Below, piece after piece: positions 37,501 to 45,941 of a DNA stretch of 57,997 bases. The first letter of the stretch is position 1. Every line of letters begins with the position of its first letter. The notes beneath the pieces are model-generated. The model was not told the origin of the DNA and made no database searches. It saw only the letters and a program-made list of their open reading frames with translations. The translations under genes and the position numbers were made by a program. Origin of the DNA: HyVt-337 sp964428895 (lineage in GTDB: Bacteria; Planctomycetota; Phycisphaerae; SM23-33); NCBI GenBank assembly GCA_964428895.1, contig CAYRZU010000014.1, positions 1 to 57,997 on the forward strand, written 5' to 3'.

Positions 37501-38735
37501 ACTTGGCCAATTCTGTGGCGGTCTGGGATCCGGCGACCGATTCGCTGGTGACCACGCTGGCGATTTCCGGCGACGTTGCCGGCGGCTTGGCCGGCGCCCA
37601 GGAGCTGGGCGTGCTGTTCGGGTCGAACGCAGCCGGCGACATCTTGAAGATCGACCCGGCCACGGGGGCCACCTTGGCCACCCTCACCACAGGCCTGTCG
37701 AGCCTGGACGGCGGGCTGGCCTTCAACAACGGCGAACTGCTGGGCGTGGGTGTCAACGCCGGCGAGGCGGTCTATCGGATCAATCCGGCGGACGGATCGA
37801 TTCTGGGCACCCTCATCGTGGGGACTGGCTACGACAACGTTTCGGCCCTGGCCGGCGACGCCTTGCCTGCGCTGAGCACGGGCGTGATGGCCTTAACCGT
37901 GACTTGGGGCGAGATCTCACTGGGCGCCAAATTGGGCAACCAGTGGCTGGGCCTCCGGGGCGACATGAACGACGACGGACTGGTCAATGCCGCCGACGTC
38001 GATGTGCTCTGGGCTGGCTTCGGCCCGGTGGGCGTGCATCCTATGCTCGACCTCGACGGGGACTGCGATGCCGACGGCGACGATGTGACCGTCCTCGTCC
38101 ACGACATCCTGAACACGGAAATCGGAGACATCAACCTGGACGGCGTGGTCAACGCCACCGACCTGCAATTGTTGTCGGCTGGATACGGTCAGGCCGGCGG
38201 CTGGGCCGACGGCGACGCCAACGGCGACGGCTTGGTGACGGTGACCGATCTGCAGATTATGAAGAGCACCTTCGGCTTCCAGAGAACCGGCGGCGCCAGC
38301 AGCACCATGCTTCTGGGCGAACCCGAGGCCGAAGACGTTGGCGCTGAGGGCCTGGGCCCCTCAGCGGCCCTTGCCGACGAAGCCACCGAAGAAGTGGCTA
38401 TCAGCGCAAGCACGGACGAGTTACCTCGTCCGGCCGACGCTGCCGATGTCGACGACATGGGCGTGCTGATCTATGACGCGCTCAATGCCGAGCTCGGCGA
38501 CGTGAACCTCGACGGCGCGGTGGATGCCACCGACCTGTTGCTGATGGCCAATCAGTACGGCCAGGCCGGCGATTGGGCCGACGGAGACGCCAACGGCGAT
38601 GGCCTGGTGACGGTGACCGATCTGCAGATCGTGCAGACGACGTTCGGTTTCCAGAGAACCCCCGCGGCCAGCAGCTCGATGCTCTTGGGTGATGGCGAGG
38701 CCGGCGTCGACATCCTCGCCGAGATCGCCGTCTAG
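34542..38735 (+). CDS. LEPR-motif gingipain-like (C25) protease with dockerin repeats
   Basis: This 1,397-residue giant begins with 17 residues and then LEPRLLLS, the planctomycete LEPR-xLL export-type motif. Residues about 230-615 form a C25-like cysteine peptidase domain with candidate catalytic His476 (NHLGHSNGG) and Cys507 (YSQGCWPGY). Next come two putative Ig (He_PIG-like) domains (GALPDGLTLTEATGVISGTP and a copy), an SdrD B-like domain starting QIYGQVFGDTSGDG, a repeat-rich beta-propeller-like region and two C-terminal dockerin modules (GDINLDGVVNATDLQLL, GDANGDGLVTVTDLQIM and copies). It is probably secreted or surface-bound. The start is GTG, matching the paralogue exactly in distance to LEPR. 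No PEP-CTERM anchor follows. Confidence 0.85.
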   Translation: MDTHSRRNRLDKAVIENLEPRLLLSAASSVECLDLTASAGLIQLEYDLPALQIEQAYTGEAGPISRVVLGDEQLSGGTGQVLLPSVSTQVVIPYGYDVADVLVETGERIFLEGQYTLEEGEMLIANDGLTTAPMDWIDRSDGYEVVGLQQRRGVDILVVNFFPVEYADQAETVSYFDSLALSVQLTPSDATAAQPNELLYRPDEIRPLADQVDNPAALASYEAAGVVSSPATLGSLVDPADTYTYVIITNNTLATASADYDMADFITHKESLGYSVAMVTVEDIYTNYTGADSQEQIRNFIIDAYNGWETDFVLLAGDSSVIPLRKLLVPGNSPDLIDSDKYYQGLDGDFNADGDGYYGEYIVDSPDYVSDVYLGRAPFADATKLSNWVYKTITYENSINDPYRYNALMVGEFLGFGGGVTEYSKNSLEDLHTRYFDQDPDFQVDTLYEADQAWGATEIIAEMNSDTHAIYNHLGHSNGGIVMQTHQDDYDAYLTNDKFSFIYSQGCWPGYLGPGGSVAEHLTTHTRHGAAAGMFNSTFGWYYPGYIDGPSHVLNRQFWDALFGEEINQIGAMNADSHTDNLGDIGTWYIQAVIYGTTIFGDPSLEIVSLDLAVRDVDPVWAYDGESYSMTLEAKHAAGGTTWALIGGALPDGLTLTEATGVISGTPTVTGEFTFTVEVTDGAADTASREFTIPVLDRLTITTAASLPGAYDNVAYSTFITVTGGTAAYSFAITDGALPAGLILGPVTGEISGTTTAQGQYDFTIEVSDSAPIYGQTASQAFTLDVTAVPAQIYGQVFGDTSGDGAHDTGEFGLNGWTVELVDAATGVVVATTVTANMDLDGDESINPQTETGCFYFASAPAGDYFIRQVSQSGFAATTTWQDPVGRVFAAEVAGDNSVNILEFDPADGSEINSFAGPQNVQFSGLQGMAVGPDSLFYVDANDMLSPTLYELDLDTGAVLDSDTLTFGAVYAIKGLAYLDGNLYIQYLANSVAVWDPATDSLVTTLAISGDVAGGLAGAQELGVLFGSNAAGDILKIDPATGATLATLTTGLSSLDGGLAFNNGELLGVGVNAGEAVYRINPADGSILGTLIVGTGYDNVSALAGDALPALSTGVMALTVTWGEISLGAKLGNQWLGLRGDMNDDGLVNAADVDVLWAGFGPVGVHPMLDLDGDCDADGDDVTVLVHDILNTEIGDINLDGVVNATDLQLLSAGYGQAGGWADGDANGDGLVTVTDLQIMKSTFGFQRTGGASSTMLLGEPEAEDVGAEGLGPSAALADEATEEVAISASTDELPRPADAADVDDMGVLIYDALNAELGDVNLDGAVDATDLLLMANQYGQAGDWADGDANGDGLVTVTDLQIVQTTFGFQRTPAASSSMLLGDGEAGVDILAEIAV

Positions 38736-38837
38736 GGCGTGTAGTCAAGCTCACGCCGGACGGTTGACAGGGACGCGTGATTGGGCTTAGCTGTCCTGGT
38801 TTAGGGGTGTTCTCCTCGGGGGTTGCAGGCGTGATGT

Positions 38838-38858
38838 CTGCGAGGCGACGCCTCGCAG
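38838..38858. promoter_or_regulatory. 21-bp perfect palindrome between LEPR genes
   Basis: CTGCGAGGCG and CGCCTCGCAG flank a single A, in the 195-bp gap between the two LEPR genes. No T-run follows, so an operator site or a processing hairpin is as likely as a terminator. Confidence 0.4.
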
Positions 38859-38930
38859 TTGATGCACGTAAGGGATGAACATAGGTCGGGCCATGTGGGC
38901 CAACGTCCACACCAACGGAAAGGGTCTGCC

Positions 38931-41900
38931 GTGAGAGAAAACGGACTAGTCCAGTCGGCAAGCCGCGCTCGCCTCGAGACACTGGAACCCCGGTTGCTGC
39001 TGTCCGGCGAGACCTCAAGCGTCATCGCCACGGAGTTGCTGTCTGCGGCGACGGCCATTCAGGTCGAATACGACATGCCGGCGCTGGAATTGGAAGGCCT
39101 CGCGGACGGCGCTCTGGGTGCCCCGGTCTGCCGCGTCTCCATGGGCGATCTGGCCAACTCGGCCGTTGGTGTTGGCGGCGAACTGCTGCCCTATACCACC
39201 GCCGAGATCGTCGTTCCCTACGGGACCGACGTGGCCGACGTGACCGTGACGGTCGACACAGACGATCTGACCATCTTCAACAATGTTGTCGCCCTGGAGG
39301 TCGCCACCGAGGCGATCTCCTTTGATCGGCGCAATCCTTCCGGGACCTTCACGGTGGGGTCGGCGACGGGCCTGTTCGAGGTCGTGACCACCCAGATGCA
39401 GCGCGGCGTGGAGATCCTCGTCGTTAATCTGTTCCCCGTTCACTACCGCCCGCAATACGACCGGGTGTTAAGCCTGGATGCCATGTTGCTCAACGTCGCG
39501 CTGACTCCCGAGGTCGGCACCCTGGGCGACGGGTCCGTTATCGACTACCGCGTGGACACCATCGATCCATTGATCGACGAAGTCGACAACCCCAACGCCC
39601 TGGCCAGCTACGCCCAGATCGCCCAACCCCTCGGCGGGGCGCCGCTGAGCAGCTTGGTCGACCCGGCCGACAGCTACGATTACCTCATCATCACCAGCGA
39701 TACCTTCGTTGGCGCCACCGCCGACTACACCCTCGAAGATTTCGTTACCCATAAGGAGGCCTTGGGCTTTTCCGTGACCACGGTCACGGTCGAGGACATC
39801 TACGCCAATTACACCGGCGCCGATAACCCCGAGCAGATTCGCAATTTCATCATCGATGCCTACAACGGCTGGGAGGTCGACTACGTCCTGATGGCGGGTG
39901 ACCACTCTGTCGTACCGACGCGCCATCTGTGGGTCTACGGCATCAGCCCGGACTACATCGACTCGGACTTCTACTACCAGTGCCTCGACGGCACCTTCGA
40001 CGGCGACGGGGACGGCAACTACGGCGAATACGGCGAGGACAGCGTGGACTTCTACGCCGAGGTCTACATCGGCCGCGCCGCCTTCGACAACGTCACCCGC
40101 ATGAGCAACTGGGTCTACAAGACCATTACCTACGAAGATTCCCTCCACGACGACTATCGCTACAACGCCGAAATGGTCGGCGAGTGGCTCGCCTCGGGCG
40201 CCGGCGTGACCGAATACGCCAAGGAGTCGCTGGAAGAGATCCGCACGTGGTATTTCAACCTGGATCCGGACTTCAACGTCGATACGCTCTACGCCAAGGA
40301 TCAGGGCTGGTCGTCCGGCACCATCATCAACCACATCAATACCGACCAGTACGCGATCTTCAACCACATCGGCCACGGCAACGGCGACATCGTCATGCAG
40401 ACCAGCAGTGGCTCATACGATAGCGGCCTGACCAACGACAACTTCTTCTTCCTGTATTCCCAGGCGTGTTGGCCCGGGTACATGCGGGGCGAGTCCGTGG
40501 CCGAACACCTGACCACCTACACCCGCCACGGGGCCGCCGCGGCCGTGCTGAACAGCAGCTACGGATGGTTCTACTACAACTACACCGGTGGCCCCAGCCA
40601 CATCCTCAACCGGCAGTTCTGGGACGCCTTCTTCAACGAGGGCCTCAACGAATTCGGCGCCATGAACGCCGACAGCCACGAGGACAACATGGGCCAGATT
40701 GGCACGGCCCAAGTGCGGGCGGTCGTCTATTGCACCACGCTCTACGGTGACCCCTCCCTGGCGGTGGCGCCCATGGACCTGGCGGTGATGATAGGCACGC
40801 CGGATCTGGGCTTCACCGGCGAGAGCTACAACTTCGACGTCGACGCCAAGAACGGCACGGCCCCGTACACCTTCACCATCTCCGACGGCGCCTTGCCCCC
40901 GGGGCTGACCATCGCCACCGACACCGGGCTGGTCTCCGGTTCACCGACAGCCACGGGCGAATACACCTTCACCGTTCAAGTCGTTGACGATGTCGCGGCC
41001 CTCGCCACGCGGGAGTTCAGGATTCCCGTGGTGGACCGGTTGGCGATCACGACGGCCCCGGCCTTGCCGGACGCCACCGACGGCTATGCGTATTCCACCT
41101 TCGTGGCGGCCACCGGCGGCACGACGCCGTACACCTACACCCTCGCCGCTGGCGCCTTGCCGGGCGGCCTGAGCCTGAACGGCACGACCGGGGAAATCTC
41201 CGGCCTCAGTAGCGACGTGGGGGTGCATACCTTCACGATTGAAGTCGCCGATAGCGATCCGACCTACGGCCAGACCGATCAAGTCGAGTTCAACCTGGAG
41301 GTGGTGCAGGTCCCGTCGGAGATCTACGGACAAGTCTTCCTGGACGATGACGGCAACGGCGTGCGCGAGGGCGCCGAACGCGGCATCAACGGACTGACCG
41401 TGGAATTGTACGATCTGGACGGTGCGACCGTAGTGGCCACCACCACCTCGGCCGACATGGATCTCAACGGCGACGAAACGATCCTCTTGACCACCGAGAC
41501 CGGCTGCTATCACTTCGTGGACTTGCCGGCCGGCAACTATGAAATCCGCATCAGCCCGTATCCGGACGATCTGGCCAGCACCACGACATGGCAGGACCCG
41601 GACAGCCGCACCTTCGCCGCCGAGGCCAACGAAGACAACACCGTGACGATCTTCGAGTTCGACTCGACGGACGGCAGCACGCTCAATAGCTTCGCCGGGC
41701 CCGCCAGCGTTCAGTACCAGGGCCTACAGGGCATGGCCGTTGGGCCTGACAGCTTGTTCTACGTCGACGCCAACGACATGCTGGCGCCGACCCTGTATGA
41801 ACTGGACCTGGACACCGGCGCAGTGCTCGATTCCGACGCCCTGACGTTTGGCGCCGTCTACGCCATCCGAGGCCTGGCCTACCTGGACGGGAACCTCTAC

Positions 41901-42785
41901 ATCCAGTACCTGGCCAACGCCGTGGCGGTGTGGGATCCGGCCACGGATGCCCTCCTGCAGACGCTGGCGATTGCCGGGGACGCCTCCGGCGGGCTGACGG
42001 CTGCGCACGACCTGGACGTGCTGTTCGCATCCAACGGATCGGGACAGGTCCTCAAGATCGACCCGGCCGATGGAACGGTTCTGGCGACCTACGACACGGG
42101 CCTGGCCACGCTGAACGGTGGCCTGGCCTACGCCGATGGGGAATTGCTGGGCGCGGCGGTGGACGCCGGCTCCTCGGTCTACCGGATCGACCCGGCTGAC
42201 GGGTCGGTGCTGGGCTACTTCGACGTGGGAACCGGCATGAATGAAGTGGTCGGCTTGGCCGGCGACGCATTGCCGACGGCCGTTCCGGGCATCATCCGGC
42301 TGACATTGGCCTGGGATGAGATCATCATCGGCCAGAACCTCGGCAACCAATACACGCCAGGCTTGGCCGGCGATATGGACAGCGACGGCGACGTCGACGC
42401 TGCGGACATCGATCTGCTCGGCGCCAACGTGGGCCTAGCGCCCCATCCGAAGTTCGATTTGGACAGCGACGGCGACGCCGACGCCGACGACCTGGCGGTT
42501 TTGGTCGAGAGCATCTTGAATACCCGGTTTGGTGACGTGAACCTGGACGGCACGGTGGATGCCACCGACCTGCTTCTGCTGGCCAACAACTACGGCCAGC
42601 TCGGCGGCTGGGCCGACGGTGACCTGAACTGCGACGGGACCGTGACTGCGACCGATTTGGCATTGATGCAGAACGACTACGGCTACCAGCGGACCGGCGG
42701 CGAACTGGCCGTGACCGGCTACGCCATGCTGGCGGATGTGGACGTCCGCGTGGACGTGTTGGCCGAGGTCGACGCGTTGGCGTAG
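38931..42785 (+). CDS. LEPR-motif gingipain-like (C25) protease with dockerin repeats, paralogue
   Basis: This 1,284-residue paralogue of the preceding gene has the same order: LEPRLLLS at residue 18, a propeptide-like region, a C25-like domain with candidate His482 (NHIGHGNGD) and Cys513 (YSQACWPGY), two He_PIG-like domains, an SdrD B-like domain (EIYGQVFLDDDGNG), a propeller-like region and a C-terminal dockerin block (GDVNLDGTVDATDLLLL, GDLNCDGTVTATDLALM). The His-Cys spacing of 31 residues is identical in both proteins. I chose GTG at 38931 because it gives the same 17-residue lead; an upstream ATG at 38859 is possible. The pair arose by duplication. Confidence 0.84.
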   Translation: MRENGLVQSASRARLETLEPRLLLSGETSSVIATELLSAATAIQVEYDMPALELEGLADGALGAPVCRVSMGDLANSAVGVGGELLPYTTAEIVVPYGTDVADVTVTVDTDDLTIFNNVVALEVATEAISFDRRNPSGTFTVGSATGLFEVVTTQMQRGVEILVVNLFPVHYRPQYDRVLSLDAMLLNVALTPEVGTLGDGSVIDYRVDTIDPLIDEVDNPNALASYAQIAQPLGGAPLSSLVDPADSYDYLIITSDTFVGATADYTLEDFVTHKEALGFSVTTVTVEDIYANYTGADNPEQIRNFIIDAYNGWEVDYVLMAGDHSVVPTRHLWVYGISPDYIDSDFYYQCLDGTFDGDGDGNYGEYGEDSVDFYAEVYIGRAAFDNVTRMSNWVYKTITYEDSLHDDYRYNAEMVGEWLASGAGVTEYAKESLEEIRTWYFNLDPDFNVDTLYAKDQGWSSGTIINHINTDQYAIFNHIGHGNGDIVMQTSSGSYDSGLTNDNFFFLYSQACWPGYMRGESVAEHLTTYTRHGAAAAVLNSSYGWFYYNYTGGPSHILNRQFWDAFFNEGLNEFGAMNADSHEDNMGQIGTAQVRAVVYCTTLYGDPSLAVAPMDLAVMIGTPDLGFTGESYNFDVDAKNGTAPYTFTISDGALPPGLTIATDTGLVSGSPTATGEYTFTVQVVDDVAALATREFRIPVVDRLAITTAPALPDATDGYAYSTFVAATGGTTPYTYTLAAGALPGGLSLNGTTGEISGLSSDVGVHTFTIEVADSDPTYGQTDQVEFNLEVVQVPSEIYGQVFLDDDGNGVREGAERGINGLTVELYDLDGATVVATTTSADMDLNGDETILLTTETGCYHFVDLPAGNYEIRISPYPDDLASTTTWQDPDSRTFAAEANEDNTVTIFEFDSTDGSTLNSFAGPASVQYQGLQGMAVGPDSLFYVDANDMLAPTLYELDLDTGAVLDSDALTFGAVYAIRGLAYLDGNLYIQYLANAVAVWDPATDALLQTLAIAGDASGGLTAAHDLDVLFASNGSGQVLKIDPADGTVLATYDTGLATLNGGLAYADGELLGAAVDAGSSVYRIDPADGSVLGYFDVGTGMNEVVGLAGDALPTAVPGIIRLTLAWDEIIIGQNLGNQYTPGLAGDMDSDGDVDAADIDLLGANVGLAPHPKFDLDSDGDADADDLAVLVESILNTRFGDVNLDGTVDATDLLLLANNYGQLGGWADGDLNCDGTVTATDLALMQNDYGYQRTGGELAVTGYAMLADVDVRVDVLAEVDALA

Positions 42786-42803
42786 ATCGCAGAAACGGAT
42801 GAC

Positions 42804-42846
42804 GCAATCGAGGCCGGGCGATCAAGGCGCTCGGCCTCGCTATTGC
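42804..42846. terminator. Hairpin between convergent LEPR and coaB genes
   Basis: GCAAT-CGAGGCCG pairs with CGGCCTCG-CT-ATTGC around a central loop, in the 77-bp gap between convergent genes. Stem length and location favour a bidirectional terminator, although no strong T-run is present. Confidence 0.5.
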
Positions 42847-42862
42847 GCGGTGACGGTGCACA

Positions 42863-43489
42863 TCAGGCGAGGGGGGGTCTCTGCTCGAGAAGATCCAGGA
42901 TCACCGCAGCGAACTGGGCCTTATCGAGACGGCCTAGGTCGGCCCACTGCGTGTCCGGGCAGAAGACCTCGGCATGGATGTCAGCGGCATCGAAGGTGTC
43001 CGGATGGTTCAGGACGACGGCGTCCCAGTTCTTGGCCTTCAGCTTGGCCTGGGCGGCCTCGTGCCCGGCGTCGGTTTCCAAGGCGAAACCGATAATGAAT
43101 TGGTCGCGTTTGACCCGCCCCAACTGCTGGGCAATGTCGGCCGTTCGAATCAGCCGAAGCTTCAGGTCGCCGTTAGCCTTCTTGAGTTTGGCCTCGCTGT
43201 ATTCGGCCGGTTTGTAATCGGCCACCGCTGCGGTCAGGATGGCCGCCTCGCAGGAGGCGAACGCCTCCAGGGCCGCCACCAGCATGTCCTCGGCGCTGCG
43301 AACAGGCCTGAACTCGACCTCCTCCGGGGGGGGCAGATGGGTGGGGCCGGCCACCAACACCACCTCGTGGCCTCGAGCGGCTGCCTCGGAGGCGAGGGCG
43401 TAGCCGGCCCGGCCGGACGAGCGGTTGGTCAGGAATCGCACCGGGTCAAGGTCTTCGCATGTCGGGCCGGCCGTGATGAGTATCTTCAT
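42863..43489 (-). CDS. coaB: Phosphopantothenate-cysteine ligase (stand-alone CoaB)
   Basis: The 208-residue protein starts MKILITAGPTCEDLDPVRFLTN, the nucleotide-binding segment of the CoaB half of Dfp/CoaBC, and continues with SSGRAGYALASEA, AAVADYKP and FALETD. It would ligate cysteine to 4'-phosphopantothenate in coenzyme A synthesis. In most bacteria this domain is fused to the CoaC flavoprotein decarboxylase. Here the length corresponds to the CoaB half only, and no CoaC is adjacent. It is divergent from the PfkB gene with a 102-bp gap. Confidence 0.85.
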   Translation of the reverse strand: MKILITAGPTCEDLDPVRFLTNRSSGRAGYALASEAAARGHEVVLVAGPTHLPPPEEVEFRPVRSAEDMLVAALEAFASCEAAILTAAVADYKPAEYSEAKLKKANGDLKLRLIRTADIAQQLGRVKRDQFIIGFALETDAGHEAAQAKLKAKNWDAVVLNHPDTFDAADIHAEVFCPDTQWADLGRLDKAQFAAVILDLLEQRPPLA

Positions 43490-43591
43490 GCCAACAATCT
43501 AGGTCGTTGGGGTGAAGGTGTAAAGGCGACGGTCGAGCCGTTGCGGCGGAAATCGGATGGCCTACAATGGCCGGCGAGAAGGAGAGCGTCG

Positions 43592-44491
43592 ATGAGTAGT
43601 CAACCCAATCAGGACCGGCCGAGCATTGTCGGACTGGGCGAAGTGCTGTGGGACCTGCTTCCGACCGGCCGCGTGCTGGGCGGCGCGCCGGCCAACGTGG
43701 CTTTTCACGCCGCGGGTCTGGGCGCGCGCGGGGCGGTGGCCAGTTGCGTCGGCGACGATTCCTTGGGGGGAGAGATTCTCGCCCGACTCGATGCGGCAGG
43801 CGTGGATCGCAGGGCGGTGGCGGTTGATCCGGTCCATCCCACGGGGACCGTAACCGTGGAACTCGATGCGGCCGGCAAGCCGACCTTCATTATCCATCAG
43901 GACGTAGCCTGGGACTTTCTGCCGGCGTCGGAGGAGGTGTTGGGCGTTGTGGGCACCGCGGACGCGGTATGTTTCGGGTCTCTGGCTCAACGGGGGGAGG
44001 TGTCTCGTCAGACGATCGCCCAATGCCTGGCCGCCACCGGGGCTGCGTTGCGTATCTTCGACATCAATCTTCGTCAGCACTATTACAGCGGGGAGATCAT
44101 CTCGGCATGCCTAGACTCAGCCAACGTGCTGAAGCTCAACGATGAGGAACTGCCCGTTGTGGCCGAACTGCTGGGCTTGGCTCAGGATCCATCCGTGGCC
44201 GTAGCGGCGCTGGTAGAGCGGTTTTCCCTTCGGTTGGTGGCGTTGACGTGCGGCGAGAGAGGCAGCCAGCTTGTGACGGCCGACGAGACGTCGTCTCGCC
44301 CGGCGTCGCAGGTGGCGGTGGTCGATAGCATTGGCGCCGGCGACGCGTTTACTGCGGTGGTCGCCTTGGGCATGTTGGCCGGGCTGCCGCTGTCGGCGAT
44401 TCACGAACGGGCCGAGCGTGTGGCCGGCTACGTGTGCACCCAGGCGGGGGCCACGCCGGCGTTGCCCGATGAGCTGCGCCTGATCCGTTAG
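43592..44491 (+). CDS. PfkB family sugar kinase (fructokinase-like)
   Basis: This 299-residue kinase has IVGLGEVLWDLLPTG at the N terminus, the first PfkB signature in GGAPANVAFHAAGLGARG, and the second in DSIGAGDAFTAVV with catalytic base Asp251. The pattern is closest to bacterial fructokinases, so ATP-dependent phosphorylation of fructose or a similar ketose is likely. GGAG lies 7 nt before the ATG at 43592. Its stop overlaps the stop of the convergent GH4 gene (TTAG). Confidence 0.87.
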   Translation: MSSQPNQDRPSIVGLGEVLWDLLPTGRVLGGAPANVAFHAAGLGARGAVASCVGDDSLGGEILARLDAAGVDRRAVAVDPVHPTGTVTVELDAAGKPTFIIHQDVAWDFLPASEEVLGVVGTADAVCFGSLAQRGEVSRQTIAQCLAATGAALRIFDINLRQHYYSGEIISACLDSANVLKLNDEELPVVAELLGLAQDPSVAVAALVERFSLRLVALTCGERGSQLVTADETSSRPASQVAVVDSIGAGDAFTAVVALGMLAGLPLSAIHERAERVAGYVCTQAGATPALPDELRLIR

Positions 44492-45855
44492 GCGAAGAAC
44501 CGGGGGAGGCGTTCGCGGCTGGCTTCGAGAAGGTCTTCCAGTAGGGCCTCGTTGTCGGCCGGGCCCAGGGCCATCTCGTCCAGCAGCATCGCCTGCAGCG
44601 CGTATTGGCGGCTGCCGGAGACGGCCGCATCGGCGATAAGTTCCTGCCAGACGAATCGCTTCTCCAGCATGCCCTTCAACACCCGAGGACACTCGCCGAC
44701 GGACACGCCCTGAAACCCGGTCGAATCGGACGTTGCGGCGACTTCCACCAACGCCTCGTTGGGCAGATTGCTGAAGACGCCCTGGTTGGGCAGGTTCAAG
44801 ATGAAGGTCTCGTTTCGACCTTCCGTGAGGGCGACGATCATGTCGTCGACGGGCTCATCCCCGAAGGCCCGTGGGGCCGATCGGTCGGGGATGGCGGCGC
44901 CGGCCAGCGCATCGTCGTACATCTTGGCCCACTTGGCGATGTCTTCGTCGCTGGCGTCGTCGCGAGTGGGGAAGGGGTCGTTCGCGTTGAACCCGTGTCG
45001 CCCGGCCGTGTCGGCCAGGTGTTGGGGCTGGTCGGATTGGCCGGCTACGCGGGTGGCCCACGGGTAGAACTCGATCAGATGATTGCCACTGGGGATGCCC
45101 ACCACGTAGCCGTAGACCTTGCTGAGCTGTCGCCACAGGATGTCATCCTCGTCGCCGGGGATGTCGATGACCTTGGCCAGCAGTTCATCAGTGACGTCTT
45201 GGCCGTTGTGGGCGACCTTCAGGAACCAGTAGTAGTGGTTCGTGCCCGCCCAGGTGCAGTCCAGCTCGGCCGGCGGCAAGTCGAGCACCGTGGCGATCCG
45301 CTCGATGGTGTTCTGCACGCCGTGGCAGATGCCGACGGTCTGAATCGAGGAGTACTTCCGCATGGCCCGGCAGATCGGGGCCATGGGGTTGGTGTGGTTT
45401 ATCAGGATGGCGGCCGGGCAGTGGCGTTCCATCTGGGCGCACAGGTCGACGTAGGCCGGAATCGCCCGCAAGGCCATCATCATGCCGGCCGGCCCGCAGG
45501 TGTCGCCGATGACCTGGTACAGGCCGTACTTGGCGGAGATGTGCATGTCGGCGCGATGGTAGTACGACCCATACACGCTAAGAGCCGTACCGCCGCTGCC
45601 ACCGATGCTGGTCAACACGAAGTCGGCCCCGTCGAGTGTGTCCTCGGAGGTCTCGGCGGCCCGAACGGTCAGGCCGTGACCGGCCTCATCCGTCAGACGC
45701 TGACCCATGGCCGCCATGCGGTCGGACTTGTCCTGGACCAGATCGTAGAGAACGATTTCGCTGTCGGCGAGCTCGGCCCGACTGACGAGGTTGGCGATAG
45801 CGCCGCAGAAGTACAAGCTGCCGGCGCCGACACAGGCGATCTTCTTCGCTGCCAT
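44488..45855 (-). CDS. GH4 family glycosidase (NAD/Mn dependent)
   Basis: This 455-residue enzyme has the GH4 Rossmann start KIACVGAGSLYF, the substrate motif NHTNP (153-157), and GICHG with metal-type Cys177 and His178. It would cleave an alpha- or beta-glycoside by the NAD-assisted redox mechanism in the cytoplasm, as alpha-galactosidase/alpha-glucosidase/glucuronidase relatives do. A GGAGG site precedes the ATG. It is convergent with the PfkB kinase, and both may act in the same sugar pathway. The exact substrate is unassigned. Confidence 0.87.
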   Translation of the reverse strand: MAAKKIACVGAGSLYFCGAIANLVSRAELADSEIVLYDLVQDKSDRMAAMGQRLTDEAGHGLTVRAAETSEDTLDGADFVLTSIGGSGGTALSVYGSYYHRADMHISAKYGLYQVIGDTCGPAGMMMALRAIPAYVDLCAQMERHCPAAILINHTNPMAPICRAMRKYSSIQTVGICHGVQNTIERIATVLDLPPAELDCTWAGTNHYYWFLKVAHNGQDVTDELLAKVIDIPGDEDDILWRQLSKVYGYVVGIPSGNHLIEFYPWATRVAGQSDQPQHLADTAGRHGFNANDPFPTRDDASDEDIAKWAKMYDDALAGAAIPDRSAPRAFGDEPVDDMIVALTEGRNETFILNLPNQGVFSNLPNEALVEVAATSDSTGFQGVSVGECPRVLKGMLEKRFVWQELIADAAVSGSRQYALQAMLLDEMALGPADNEALLEDLLEASRERLPRFFA

Positions 45856-45941
45856 TGGGTGCCTCCGCTTCGTGGTTCAATACACCATGCGGCCAGAGCG
45901 ACATGGTAGTCGTTGACGGGCCGAAGGCAAGGGCCGCGTGC

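Noticed and set aside
34542..42785. Reading the two LEPR proteins as an assembly duplicate
   Set aside because: They differ throughout at the DNA and protein level and in dockerin number, so they are true paralogues.
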